From positions 1 through 57,238 of the forward strand of contig JAGWWH010000007.1 of NCBI GenBank assembly GCA_018970485.1: DNA of 57,238 nucleotides. Direction: 5' to 3'. Positions 1 through 7,567 of the stretch are shown here, in pieces. The notes beneath the pieces were generated by a model, which was given only the letters and a program-made list of their open reading frames with translations, was not told the origin of the DNA and did no database searches. Position 1 is the first letter of the stretch, and every line of letters begins with the position of its first letter. The DNA comes from Pseudomonadota bacterium. Its GTDB lineage: Bacteria; Pseudomonadota; Alphaproteobacteria; Rickettsiales; UBA1997. A program made the position numbers and the translations under genes.

Positions 1-16
1 AAGCAAAAACAATCCA

Positions 17-35
17 CCTCCTTTTTCAAAGGAGG
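17..35. repeat. Small hairpin upstream of acs
   Basis: An 8-bp perfect inverted repeat (CCTCCTTT / AAAGGAGG) with a 3-base loop lies 17 bases before the acs start codon. On the plus strand no T-run follows, so it is not a classical terminator in that direction. The right arm contains AGGAGG, a perfect anti-16S match, but it lies too far upstream (17 nt) for normal initiation; a weaker TTAGG lies 7 nt before the ATG. It could be a terminator remnant or could sequester a ribosome binding site. Confidence 0.4.
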
Positions 36-52
36 CTTATTTAGGTTAATTT

Positions 53-1960
53 ATGTTTCACATCAAAACCAAAGCTGATTACGACCAGCAATATCAAGCT
101 GCCAAGGCTGATCCACAAAAATTCTGGGGTGGGATTGCGGAGAATTTTTTCTGGTTTGAAAAATGGTCGGAGGTGTCGAATTGCGATTTAGTGCAGGCGC
201 GAATTGAGTGGTTTAGGGGCGGCAAAACTAACATTTCTTACAACTGCTTGGATCGGCATCTGGAGCAGCGCGGTGACAAGGTGGCGATCATTTGGGAAGG
301 CAACGATCCTTCGGAAAAAAATCAGAAAATAACTTACAAAGAGTTGCACGAGCAAACTTGTCGATTCGCGAATTTATTGGTTTCGCGCGGGGTTAGAAAA
401 GGTGATCGCGTTTGCATTTACATGCCGATGATTCCTGAGGCAATTGTTGCGATGCTGGCTTGCGCTAGGATTGGCGCGGTTCACTGCGTGGTGTTTGCGG
501 GATTTTCGGCGAAATCTTTGGCGGGAAGAATTCAGGATTCTGGGGCGAAAATTTTGATTACTGCTGAATCACTTTCGCGTGGTGATAAAAAAATCGAACT
601 GCTTGCGATCGCTAAGGAAGCGGTTGCAGAGTGCGATGGGATTGAAGAAATAATCGTGTTTAACAAGAAGCCATGCTTCGACAGGCTCAGTATGACTAGT
701 CACCCTGAGCCTGTCGAAGGGTGCGGCAAAAGGATCTCGATTTACCAAGAAGAAAATTTCCCAACCACCCACCAAGCCGAAATTTGCGACGCCGAAGACC
801 CACTCTTCATCCTTTACACATCTGGATCGACGGGCAAGCCAAAAGGTATTTTACACTCAACCGGCGGCTACATGACTTACGCTGGCTACTCGTTTAAAAA
901 CGTTTTCCAGTACGAAGAAAATGACATTTTTTTCTGCTCTGCCGACATCGGTTGGATCACCGGTCACAGCTATTTAGTTTACGGTCCACTGCTCAATGGC
1001 GCGACGATTTTGATGTTTGAAGGAGTGCCTACTTACCCAACGCCAGCGCGCTTTTGGGAGGTTATCGCCAAACACAAAGTGAATATTTTTTACACCGCGC
1101 CGACAGCGATTCGCGCTTTGATGCAGAAGGTAGATTCTTTTGTTGAGGGTCACGATTTGTCGTCGCTAAAAACTTTAGGCACAGTCGGCGAGCCCATTAA
1201 TGAAGAGGCTTGGCAATGGTATTACGAAAAAGTTGGCGGCAAGAAATGTCCGATTGTTGACACTTGGTGGCAGACTGAAACTGGTGGAATTTTAATTTCT
1301 GCAATGGCTGGCGTTACAGACAGCAAGCCAGCTCACGCCGGTTTGCCACTTCCTGGAATTGTACCAATTTTATTCGACGATGCAGGAAAAGAAATTTCTG
1401 AAAAAAATAAAGTTGGAAATCTCTGTCTTCGCCAGCCTTGGCCCAGCATGGCTCGCGGCGTTTGGGGTGATCGCGAAAAATTTGTAAAAACTTACTACCA
1501 ACAATTTTTGGGAAGTTATTTTGCCGGTGACGGAGCTTTTCAAAATGACGGCGGGCTCTACAGAATCATCGGTCGAACTGATGACGTAATTAAAGTTTCT
1601 GGTCACCGTCTGGGCACTGCGGAAATTGAAAATGCGATTAATTCACACCAAAAAGTTGCTGAATCGGCGGTGATCGGCGTGCCTCACGAGATCAAGGGCG
1701 AGGCCATTTACGCTTTTGTAATCGCTAAAAATTCCGCGCAAAATTTAGAAAAAGAAATCTCCGAAATAATCGTCAAAGAAATCGGCGCGATTGCGCGACC
1801 GGAAAAAATTTATCTTGTTTCTGACTTACCAAAAACTCGTTCGGGGAAAATTATGCGCCGCGTTTTGAAGAAAATTATTGTGGGCGAAGAAGACCTTGGA
1901 GATCTTTCAACCCTTGTAAATCCTGATGTTGTCGAGCAGCTAAAAAATCATTTTTTGTAA
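53..1960 (+). CDS. acs: Acetyl-CoA synthetase with an in-frame palindromic insertion
   Basis: AMP-forming acetyl-CoA synthetase: activates acetate with ATP to acetyl-AMP, then makes acetyl-CoA in the cytoplasm. The 635 residues cover the whole family length. Visible marks are the P-loop-like YTSGSTGKPKG (about 255-265), the core TWWQTETGG (about 405-412) and the C-terminal SGK lysine near residue 599, the usual acetylation-regulated site. Residues about 209-223 (FDRLSMTSHPEPVEG) are encoded by a GC-rich palindrome inserted in frame just before the ATP-binding core, in a stretch that varies between family members, so the enzyme may still work. It ends 13 bases inside the convergent toxin gene. 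A propionyl-CoA synthetase is the main alternative, less likely because the core motif is typical of Acs. Confidence 0.93.
   Translation: MFHIKTKADYDQQYQAAKADPQKFWGGIAENFFWFEKWSEVSNCDLVQARIEWFRGGKTNISYNCLDRHLEQRGDKVAIIWEGNDPSEKNQKITYKELHEQTCRFANLLVSRGVRKGDRVCIYMPMIPEAIVAMLACARIGAVHCVVFAGFSAKSLAGRIQDSGAKILITAESLSRGDKKIELLAIAKEAVAECDGIEEIIVFNKKPCFDRLSMTSHPEPVEGCGKRISIYQEENFPTTHQAEICDAEDPLFILYTSGSTGKPKGILHSTGGYMTYAGYSFKNVFQYEENDIFFCSADIGWITGHSYLVYGPLLNGATILMFEGVPTYPTPARFWEVIAKHKVNIFYTAPTAIRALMQKVDSFVEGHDLSSLKTLGTVGEPINEEAWQWYYEKVGGKKCPIVDTWWQTETGGILISAMAGVTDSKPAHAGLPLPGIVPILFDDAGKEISEKNKVGNLCLRQPWPSMARGVWGDREKFVKTYYQQFLGSYFAGDGAFQNDGGLYRIIGRTDDVIKVSGHRLGTAEIENAINSHQKVAESAVIGVPHEIKGEAIYAFVIAKNSAQNLEKEISEIIVKEIGAIARPEKIYLVSDLPKTRSGKIMRRVLKKIIVGEEDLGDLSTLVNPDVVEQLKNHFL
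676..719. repeat. Palindromic element (family A) inside acs
   Basis: A 44-base near-perfect palindrome: arms CTTCGACAGGCTCAG (676-690) and CTGAGCCTGTCGAAG (705-719) are perfectly complementary, and TGAC/GTCA in the centre pair around CTAG, leaving only two mismatched positions per arm. It keeps the acs frame open and encodes about 15 residues. A close relative sits at 5275-5322. It is more GC-rich than the surrounding gene. Confidence 0.9.
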
Positions 1961-2205
1961 ATCGCACTTCTGTGACCGATGTCGATTACGAGAACTAGCA
2001 ACTCCTTTTTTCTTAGGTCGCAAATTATTCTGTAGTCGCCGACGCGATATCTCCAGAATCCTTTTAGGTTATTCGAAAGCGCCTTGCCAAAAGCTTCTGG
2101 GCTTTGCGAGGCGTTCTCTAGGTAATTTAAAATTTTCTCCCTTGAGGCGCTGTCGAGCTTTTTGAGGGTTTTGATAGTTCGGGGCTGGTAGGTGATTTGC
2201 CACAT
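1948..2205 (-). CDS. RelE/ParE-superfamily toxin
   Basis: Small basic protein of 85 residues with the RelE/StbE fold signature: an N-terminal beta strand followed by KKLD, a helix with NYLEN, then the strand cluster GFWRYRVGDYRIICDL and a closing IDIGHR. In this family the late arginine, tyrosine and histidine positions cut mRNA in the ribosomal A site or bind partner proteins. It lies 5 bases downstream of a ribbon-helix-helix antitoxin gene, the usual antitoxin-first order, so the pair should be co-transcribed and autoregulated. Its 3' end overlaps the convergent acs gene by 13 bases. Confidence 0.85.
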   Translation of the reverse strand: MWQITYQPRTIKTLKKLDSASREKILNYLENASQSPEAFGKALSNNLKGFWRYRVGDYRIICDLRKKELLVLVIDIGHRSAIYKK

Positions 2206-2210
2206 TGGTG

Positions 2211-2447
2211 TTAGCGTTTTTTCTTAATGCCCAATTCTTTTAGGAGTTGGTTGTGACTTACTGCTAGGCTGGGATTGGCTTCGTATTCAGCGCGTCCTTT
2301 TTTTGCAACCCTTAGATCGCGCCAATCCTCAAGTTTTTCTTGCAGAGCCTTGCGCATGAACCAAGATTTGGAGCGGTCTTGCTCTTTGCACAACTCTTCG
2401 AGAATTTCATTTAATTCATCTGGGATTCGGAAAGTTACTGTAGTCAT
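2211..2447 (-). CDS. Ribbon-helix-helix antitoxin
   Basis: 78 residues. The N-terminus (VTFRIPDELNEILEELC...RSKSWFMRKAL) is a ribbon-helix-helix DNA-binding domain: one beta strand, two helices, and a conserved SxSxF-like turn. The C-terminal part (about 40-78) is charged and probably wraps the toxin. It sits directly before the RelE-like gene on the same strand. By family behaviour it neutralises the toxin and represses its own promoter, which would lie between 2447 and about 2503, in an AT-rich stretch shared with the divergent panD. Confidence 0.85.
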   Translation of the reverse strand: MTTVTFRIPDELNEILEELCKEQDRSKSWFMRKALQEKLEDWRDLRVAKKGRAEYEANPSLAVSHNQLLKELGIKKKR

Positions 2448-2503
2448 GTTAGTAAAAGTGATTAAAGTTAGTTACTGTATTACAATTAATAGTTTTTATT
2501 TAA

Positions 2504-2851
2504 ATGCAACTCACTCTCCTTAAAGCGAAAATTCACCGCGCTACTGTTACGATGGCGGACCTTAACTACGAAGGCTCAATCTCAATTGACACCGACCTTC
2601 TTGAGGCGTCAGGAATTTTAATTCACGAGCAAGTTGACGTGCTAAATATTAACAACGGCGCGCGATTTACTACCTACACAATTCCCGCCAAAGCCGGTTC
2701 TGGTGAGATTCAAGTCAACGGCGCGGCGGCAAGATTGGTGCAGGTTGGCGACCCAGTAATTATTATTTCTTACGCAGGAATGAACGAGGAAGAGGCGAAA
2801 AAGTTTCAGCCAAAAGTTGTGCTAGTTGACGAAAAAAACCGCGTAAAATGA
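2504..2851 (+). CDS. panD: Aspartate 1-decarboxylase proenzyme
   Basis: Makes beta-alanine from aspartate for pantothenate and coenzyme A; panC lies at 29.2-30.0 kb in this window. The 115-residue length is normal. The self-cleavage site Gly24-Ser25 (YEGSISID) that gives the pyruvoyl cofactor is intact, as are Lys9, Tyr22, Arg54, Thr57 and Tyr58, which line the active site in characterised enzymes. The start at 2504 gives the canonical [14 protein letters not shown]-terminus. The gene diverges from the toxin-antitoxin pair and is followed by a hairpin and rluD. Confidence 0.95.
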   Translation: MQLTLLKAKIHRATVTMADLNYEGSISIDTDLLEASGILIHEQVDVLNINNGARFTTYTIPAKAGSGEIQVNGAAARLVQVGDPVIIISYAGMNEEEAKKFQPKVVLVDEKNRVK

Positions 2852-2876
2852 GATTTTGAGCACCGTGCTCAAAATC
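2852..2876. repeat. Perfect palindrome between panD and rluD
   Basis: Two 12-base arms, GATTTTGAGCAC and GTGCTCAAAATC, around a single base, starting directly after the panD stop codon. There is no T-run on either strand, so it is not a standard intrinsic terminator. It could act as an RNA-stabilising hairpin at the panD 3' end or as a weak terminator. Confidence 0.55.
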
Positions 2877-2888
2877 AGGTTTTAACCA

Positions 2889-3899
2889 ATGAAATCAGGG
2901 ATCGAAGGAATGGAAAAGTTTAAATTTGAAGTCACAGAAGGTGAGGTTGGAATTCGTTTAGACAAGTTTCTTACCAACCATTTTTTGGCGCTGAAGCCGG
3001 AAGTCACTCGTAGCAAAATCAAAATGTTGATTGAGCGAGGAGCGGTTTGCGACGAGAGAAATCAAGCGGTTAAAGGCTCTCAAGACACAAAATTTCTGGG
3101 ACAAATTTTTCACGTTACTCTTCCAGAAGCCAGGCCCTCTGACCTGCAAGCGAGAGAAATTTCTTTTGAAATTGTTTACGAAGACGAAGATTTGCTGGTG
3201 ATCAACAAACCCGACGGACTCACTGTTCATCCTGGTTCAGGCAATGCAGAAAATACTTTAGTTAACGGACTTTTATTCACTCACGCTGGCAAGCTTTCTT
3301 CGATTAACGGCGAAATGCGTCCAGGAATTGTACACCGTTTGGACAAGGATACGAGCGGGCTGATGCTGGTTGCGAAGAATGATTTTACGCACGGAGTTCT
3401 CACCGACGCTCTCAAAAATCACACAATTCAAAGAAGCTATTTAGCTTTTGTTTACGGGGTTATCGACCCTACAAAGGGAAGGATCGACAAGAATATTATT
3501 CGTTCGCGAGTGAATCGTTTGCGAATGAAAACCGTGAAAACTTTGGGGCGTCACGCGGTCACAAATTACGAAACAAAAAAGATATTTTTAGGAGGCTACG
3601 TCAGTTTAGTTGAGTGTCGTTTAGAGACCGGGAGAACTCACCAGATCAGGGTTCACATGGAAGCGATCAAGCACTCACTTGTTGGAGATCAGCTTTACAG
3701 TTCGGCGAAAAAAACTGCGCCAAAAGAGATTGAATTGAAGGTGAAAAATTTAATCGAAAAATTTCCGCGTCAGGCGCTGCACTCTTACAAAATCGGATTT
3801 TTGCACCCGCGCGACAAGCGTGAAATGTCTTTTGAAATTGCCTTACCGGAAGATTTGAAGGGGCTGGAGAAATGTTTAATCTCAGCTTCTGAAAGTTGA
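2889..3899 (+). CDS. rluD: Ribosomal large subunit pseudouridine synthase D
   Basis: RluA/RluD-family synthase that converts uridines of helix 69 of 23S rRNA to pseudouridine. An S4 RNA-binding domain (about residues 15-90) precedes the catalytic domain. The signature HRLDKDTSG is present with catalytic Asp near residue 152, followed by the family motifs GRTHQIRVH and GDQLY. The upstream ATG (2889) has no Shine-Dalgarno sequence. An ATG at 2910 gives MEKFKFEV, closer to the family N-terminus, but its GAAGGA is only 1-2 bases away, so the start is uncertain. The stop abuts a repeat element. Confidence 0.92.
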   Translation: MKSGIEGMEKFKFEVTEGEVGIRLDKFLTNHFLALKPEVTRSKIKMLIERGAVCDERNQAVKGSQDTKFLGQIFHVTLPEARPSDLQAREISFEIVYEDEDLLVINKPDGLTVHPGSGNAENTLVNGLLFTHAGKLSSINGEMRPGIVHRLDKDTSGLMLVAKNDFTHGVLTDALKNHTIQRSYLAFVYGVIDPTKGRIDKNIIRSRVNRLRMKTVKTLGRHAVTNYETKKIFLGGYVSLVECRLETGRTHQIRVHMEAIKHSLVGDQLYSSAKKTAPKEIELKVKNLIEKFPRQALHSYKIGFLHPRDKREMSFEIALPEDLKGLEKCLISASES

Positions 3900-3900
3900 T

Positions 3901-3928
3901 CCTGGATCCCCGCCTGTGCGGGGATGAC
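3901..3928. repeat. Palindromic repeat (family C) after rluD
   Basis: A 28-base element starting CCTGGATCCCCGCC and ending GGGGATGAC, with a GGATCCCCGC/GCGGGGAT inverted core. The same element occurs as an inverted pair at 55631-55705, differing here by one base in the loop. It fills the space between the convergent rluD and tsaE genes. Confidence 0.85.
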
Positions 3929-3976
3929 GCCGTACTTACAAGATCCGATTTTGCACCGGCGCGACAAGTGTGGGAA

Positions 3977-4399
3977 TCAAGAAAACAAGACTTCGCGCGC
4001 TTCTTCATTTTCACTTGTTGGAATTTTTATTTCGATTTCTTGGCGATTTTTAGGCAAAAAATCCGCAGCGATTTCTGGCCACTCAATCAGGCAAATTCCA
4101 TTTTTTAAAGCCTCGAAGAAACCAATATTTTCAAGCTCCAAAGCCGATTTAATTCGGTAGAGATCGAAGTGAAAAATCTCACCTTTTTTTGTGTTGTAAG
4201 AGTAAACCAAATTGAATGTTGGACTGAGCACTTCCGTCTCTTCTTCTTGCAGCGAATTAATAAAATTTTTCGCAAAAAAACTTTTGCCGGCACCCAAAGT
4301 TCCTTGCAAACAAATTACTTCTCCAACTTGCGCTAAAGCCGCGATTTCTCTGGCCAAATTGGCCATTTCAATTTTTGAATTGAGAAGAATTTTTTTCAT
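3977..4399 (-). CDS. tsaE: tRNA threonylcarbamoyladenosine ATPase TsaE
   Basis: 140 residues, the normal size. The Walker A motif GTLGAGKS is at 33-40, followed by the family landmarks SPTF and HFDLYR, and the Walker B-like LIEWPE. TsaE hydrolyses ATP within the TsaBDE complex that installs t6A at position 37 of ANN-decoding tRNAs. Its start codon overlaps the stop of xth by 4 bases (ATGA), so the two are translationally coupled. None of tsaB, tsaD or tsaC is in this window. Confidence 0.93.
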   Translation of the reverse strand: MKKILLNSKIEMANLAREIAALAQVGEVICLQGTLGAGKSFFAKNFINSLQEEETEVLSPTFNLVYSYNTKKGEIFHFDLYRIKSALELENIGFFEALKNGICLIEWPEIAADFLPKNRQEIEIKIPTSENEEAREVLFS

Positions 4400-5256
4400 A
4401 AAAAATCAAAAACAGTTTCGATTGGCACGTGATCTGAAGGCTGAATTTCGCTGCGAAAATCGCGGTAAATTTTCATCGATTTAATATTCGATTTGAGATT
4501 TGGCGTTGCCCAAATGTGATCGAGGCGACGGCCTTTATTGGCGGTAAGTGGGTCTTTCGCGCGGTAACTCCACCAGCTGTAAAGTTTTTCTGAAGCGTCA
4601 ACAAAGTGACGGTGGGTGTCGATGAAGTTTAGACTTTCTTGCAAACGCGTCATTTTTTCGACTTCGATTGGCGTGTGCGAAACGATTTTTAAAAGTTGTT
4701 TGTGCGACCAAACATCGTGCTCGAGTGGAGCAATATTTAGATCGCCCACGAGGATGATTTTTTTATGCACCCCCTTCGTCGCGCTGACGCGTCGACTCGA
4801 TCCCCCTAAATAGGGGGATCCTGCCTCCTCCTCCAAAAGATCTTGTATGCTGCTGAAATGTGTCGTCATCCAATCGATAAATTTCAGCTTGTGAGCGAAT
4901 TTATCGTTGAGTGCGACATCAGGAATATCACCTCCTGCGGGCACATAAAAATTGTGAAGTTCAATTCCTTTTACTGTCGCTGAAATGTGACGTTTGTGAC
5001 CGTAATTACAGACGTCGATTTTATTTATTTTAGTGAGCGGAAATTTCGAAAGAATGGCGACGCCGTTGTAAGATTTTTCGCCAGAAAATTCGACGAAATC
5101 AAAACCAAGCGCTTTTACTTCAAGTAGGGGGAATTCTGGGTCGGAGACTTTTATTTCTTGCAGGCAAACGACGTCAGGATTGGCTTTGGCGATAAATTTT
5201 TTAAGCAGAGGAAGTCGTAGACGTAGCGAGTTGATGTTCCAGGATACTAGTTTCAT
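4396..5256 (-). CDS. xth: Exodeoxyribonuclease III with an in-frame repeat insertion
   Basis: AP endonuclease / 3'-5' exonuclease of the EEP superfamily used in base excision repair. Catalytic motifs are visible: CLQEIK (metal-binding Glu), GDLNIAP (Asp/Asn), and SDHVPI (Asp-His) near the end. The start at 5256 (MKLVSWNINS) is the family start; an in-frame ATG at 5292 would add 12 residues encoded by the neighbouring repeat and is unlikely. About 20 residues near 140-160, including SPYLGGSSRRVSATKG, interrupt the linker just before the GDLNIAP strand and come from a palindromic repeat. The gene overlaps tsaE by 4 bases. Confidence 0.92.
   Translation of the reverse strand: MKLVSWNINSLRLRLPLLKKFIAKANPDVVCLQEIKVSDPEFPLLEVKALGFDFVEFSGEKSYNGVAILSKFPLTKINKIDVCNYGHKRHISATVKGIELHNFYVPAGGDIPDVALNDKFAHKLKFIDWMTTHFSSIQDLLEEEAGSPYLGGSSRRVSATKGVHKKIILVGDLNIAPLEHDVWSHKQLLKIVSHTPIEVEKMTRLQESLNFIDTHRHFVDASEKLYSWWSYRAKDPLTANKGRRLDHIWATPNLKSNIKSMKIYRDFRSEIQPSDHVPIETVFDFL
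4770..4836. repeat. Repeat insertion within xth (family E)
   Basis: The core is a 22-base palindrome at 4799-4820 (GATCCCCC / GGGGGATC flanking TAAATA), set in a GC-rich stretch with GCGTCGAC and GCGCTGACGCG. It is open in the xth frame and adds roughly 20 residues absent from ordinary exonuclease III enzymes. The outer borders are estimated from where the protein stops looking like its family, so they are approximate. Confidence 0.75.
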
Positions 5257-5274
5257 TTGGTTGTGATTAGCATG

Positions 5275-5322
5275 CTTCGACAAGCTCAGCATGACGCGCT
5301 GGTCACTCTGAGCTTGTCGAAG
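5275..5322. repeat. Palindromic element (family A) upstream of xth
   Basis: Arms CTTCGACAAGCTCAG (5275-5289) and CTGAGCTTGTCGAAG (5308-5322) are perfect inverted copies, with further ATGAC/GTCA-type pairing inside. It is the same family as the element inside acs, here in the 74-base gap between the EamA stop and the xth start. Confidence 0.88.
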
Positions 5323-5330
5323 AGTCTGTT

Positions 5331-6206
5331 TTAGTGAAAGAAAATCAGCGTTAAAATTCCGAGCGCGGTTACGAAAATTCCGACAAATTCACGCGTTTTG
5401 TATTTTTCTTTCAGGTGCCACGAGATCAATAAAGCCGCGATCAATTCAACTTGTCCAACTGCTTTCACGTAGATCACGTTGCCGATCGCAAAAGCGATAA
5501 ACCACAAAATTGATCCGGTAAAACTTAAGATGCTCATCTTCAAAAAAGACGATCTGTTTTCAGAGACAAGTAGGTTCCTCAGGTCTTGACGCAAGCGCTG
5601 CTGCGAAGATTTGACGATTACGAAAATCAAATTCTGCAACAAAACCACCCACATCAAAGTGGTGGCTCCAGCGGCGTAATCATTGTATCCGATCTCATTT
5701 ATCTGATCGGAGGCGAATTTTAAATTAAAAGCCGAGATCGAGAAACACAGGCCAGACAAGGTTCCAAAGAGCGCGGCTTTATCGAGTTCGAGTTTTTTGA
5801 GATTTAGATTCGACATCAAAATCATCCCAGTCGTGGTTACTAAAATTGCCACAAATCCACCTGCTGAAATATGTTGATTAAACAGCGCTATTCCTAGGAG
5901 CAGAGATTGCAGAAGTTCTGTTTTGTAGAAGGCGATTCCGACGCTAAAATTTTTCGATTGAATCGTGCGTAGCAGCAAAAAATTTCCGGCGATTTGAAAA
6001 AATGCAGTAACGGCGCAGTGAAAAATAAATTGATTGCTAACCAAGGAGAAGCTGCAAAACACTACAGCGATCGCTGCGGGCAAAGGCAGCAAAAAACGTG
6101 ACCAAGTGACGGTTAGGGTGTCGAGTTTTTTGTTTAAATGCTTCTGTTCGAGATTTCGAAAAGCCTGCAAAGTGCAGGCGAAGATTGTAAAAATTATCCA
6201 AAGCAT
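5331..6206 (-). CDS. EamA/DMT-family inner membrane transporter
   Basis: 291 hydrophobic residues with about ten predicted membrane spans, arranged as two repeated five-helix halves (roughly 1-135 and 145-291). This is the layout of the drug/metabolite transporter superfamily. The second half ends with the typical VGQVELIAALLISWHLKEKYKTREFVG...ALGILTLIF pattern of the EamA domain. Substrate cannot be read from the sequence. The start codon lies only 8 bases from the start of the divergent transglutaminase-like gene, so their translation signals must overlap. It is followed by a family A repeat and xth on the same strand. Confidence 0.8.
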   Translation of the reverse strand: MLWIIFTIFACTLQAFRNLEQKHLNKKLDTLTVTWSRFLLPLPAAIAVVFCSFSLVSNQFIFHCAVTAFFQIAGNFLLLRTIQSKNFSVGIAFYKTELLQSLLLGIALFNQHISAGGFVAILVTTTGMILMSNLNLKKLELDKAALFGTLSGLCFSISAFNLKFASDQINEIGYNDYAAGATTLMWVVLLQNLIFVIVKSSQQRLRQDLRNLLVSENRSSFLKMSILSFTGSILWFIAFAIGNVIYVKAVGQVELIAALLISWHLKEKYKTREFVGIFVTALGILTLIFFH

Positions 6207-6214
6207 TTCGTAAA

Positions 6215-7564
6215 ATGAGACTAGTTAGGTTTTTTATTTTGATTTTTCTTCTGCCTTTGTCGGCGCAAGCAGGGCTGAACATTTCGGTCTGGAATGAATT
6301 TGTACAGCTCACTGAAGAAGGAAAAAAAACTCTGATTAGCATTGAGGGGCAAGTTAAAGATCTGCCCAAAAATCAAGCGATGACCGCTTTCTCGATTAGT
6401 TTTGATCCCAAACAAAATATCTCGATTTCTAGCGTTCTTTTCGAAGGAAATCCGACCAAATATGATTTTGTCGACAATGTTTTAAAAATTGATTTTCCCA
6501 GTCGCAAATCCAGTGGTCAGTTGGTTTCGCTTAAAATTTCCTACTCGGAAAAATACGAAAAAATTAATAAATATTTGCGTCAGGAAGCGATTTATGTTCC
6601 TGATTTTGCTGTCGGAGCTTTTGTTAAATTTGTCATCAACTTCCCTGATCACGAACTGACAACATACACCAAGGACGCGATCCATGAAGGCGATAATCTT
6701 ACTTACACTGCGGTCGCGCCAAAAGAAGGAATAAGCAAAGTGGTTAAATTTACTCCCAAAGAAAGTGTGTGGAAAGTGGTGGTAAAGTCTTCCATCAAAG
6801 CTGAAAAGCCTCTTGGTGAATTCACCATCAAGACACAGCCATATTTTCAAGCAAGCAGACAGAGGGTTGAGAATTATAAAACTAGTTTCACCGCCAATCC
6901 TACTATTACTGATCGCAAGGGTAGTGAAATCAATTATACCTTTAGATTTCCGAGCAATAATTTTGTGATTGAAACAGAAGCAAAAATTACTAACGGACTC
7001 ACTCACCGCAAACAAATGATGCGCAACATGATTGCTTATACTAAGACCACCAAGGAGGAGATGTCTTTGCTCGGGGCTACTTTAATGAAAATCCAAAGCG
7101 ATCCAATTTATAACGGATTGCCGATTTACGTCGCGATCGGAAGGTTTGTTAATAAATTTCTAGCATATGACGAAACCTACATAGGCAGACTCCCTCCTTT
7201 GGAAGAGGTGATCAAAGGCCGAATAGGAGTCTGTACAGAATTTGCTAAGCTTTATGACACCTTGGCTCGTCTTGCTGGGATTCCATCAATCATTGTTGAG
7301 GGCGCTGCCTGCGGCGAATATGATCAGTGCCAAGGGCATAGTTGGAATATGATTTTTTATGACGGGCGCTGGATCGAGGTTGATCCGACTTGGGATTTGA
7401 TGTCAGGCGTAGTTTCTTCCTCACACGTCTTCGTCAATGAAGGCGGTAAAGGTGGCGTAGAAATAAAATATTCAGAAAGCGTCAAAAATTTGGAGATGAA
7501 AATGGATTTGGAGATGAAGCCTTACAGCTCCGACAATGCACAAACCCCAAAAACTCAGAACTAA
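6215..7564 (+). CDS. Secreted transglutaminase-like protein
   Basis: 449 residues with a clear Sec signal peptide (RLVRFFILIFLLPLSAQAG), so periplasmic or outer-surface. The C-terminal part is a transglutaminase-like (cysteine peptidase fold) domain with an intact triad: Cys340 in GVCTEFA, His375 in GHSWN and Asp390 in DPTWD. The middle region (about 25-300) looks like beta-rich domains, as in DUF3857-type proteins. Such enzymes act as peptidases or amidases; the substrate is unknown. A SIMPL-domain gene follows after 3 bases, implying an operon for an envelope function. Confidence 0.82.
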   Translation: MRLVRFFILIFLLPLSAQAGLNISVWNEFVQLTEEGKKTLISIEGQVKDLPKNQAMTAFSISFDPKQNISISSVLFEGNPTKYDFVDNVLKIDFPSRKSSGQLVSLKISYSEKYEKINKYLRQEAIYVPDFAVGAFVKFVINFPDHELTTYTKDAIHEGDNLTYTAVAPKEGISKVVKFTPKESVWKVVVKSSIKAEKPLGEFTIKTQPYFQASRQRVENYKTSFTANPTITDRKGSEINYTFRFPSNNFVIETEAKITNGLTHRKQMMRNMIAYTKTTKEEMSLLGATLMKIQSDPIYNGLPIYVAIGRFVNKFLAYDETYIGRLPPLEEVIKGRIGVCTEFAKLYDTLARLAGIPSIIVEGAACGEYDQCQGHSWNMIFYDGRWIEVDPTWDLMSGVVSSSHVFVNEGGKGGVEIKYSESVKNLEMKMDLEMKPYSSDNAQTPKTQN

Positions 7565-7567
7565 TTC

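Noticed and set aside
569-775. Antisense reading frame across the acs palindrome
   Set aside because: It is the shadow of the repeat and acs. No ribosome binding site or family signature.
3785-3967. Minus-strand reading frame containing VIPAQAGIQ
   Set aside because: The text comes from the family C repeat read in another frame; it crosses rluD and has no protein-like composition.
5257-5292. Upstream extension of xth to an earlier ATG
   Set aside because: The extra 12 residues are encoded by the family A repeat; the family start is MKLVSWNINS.
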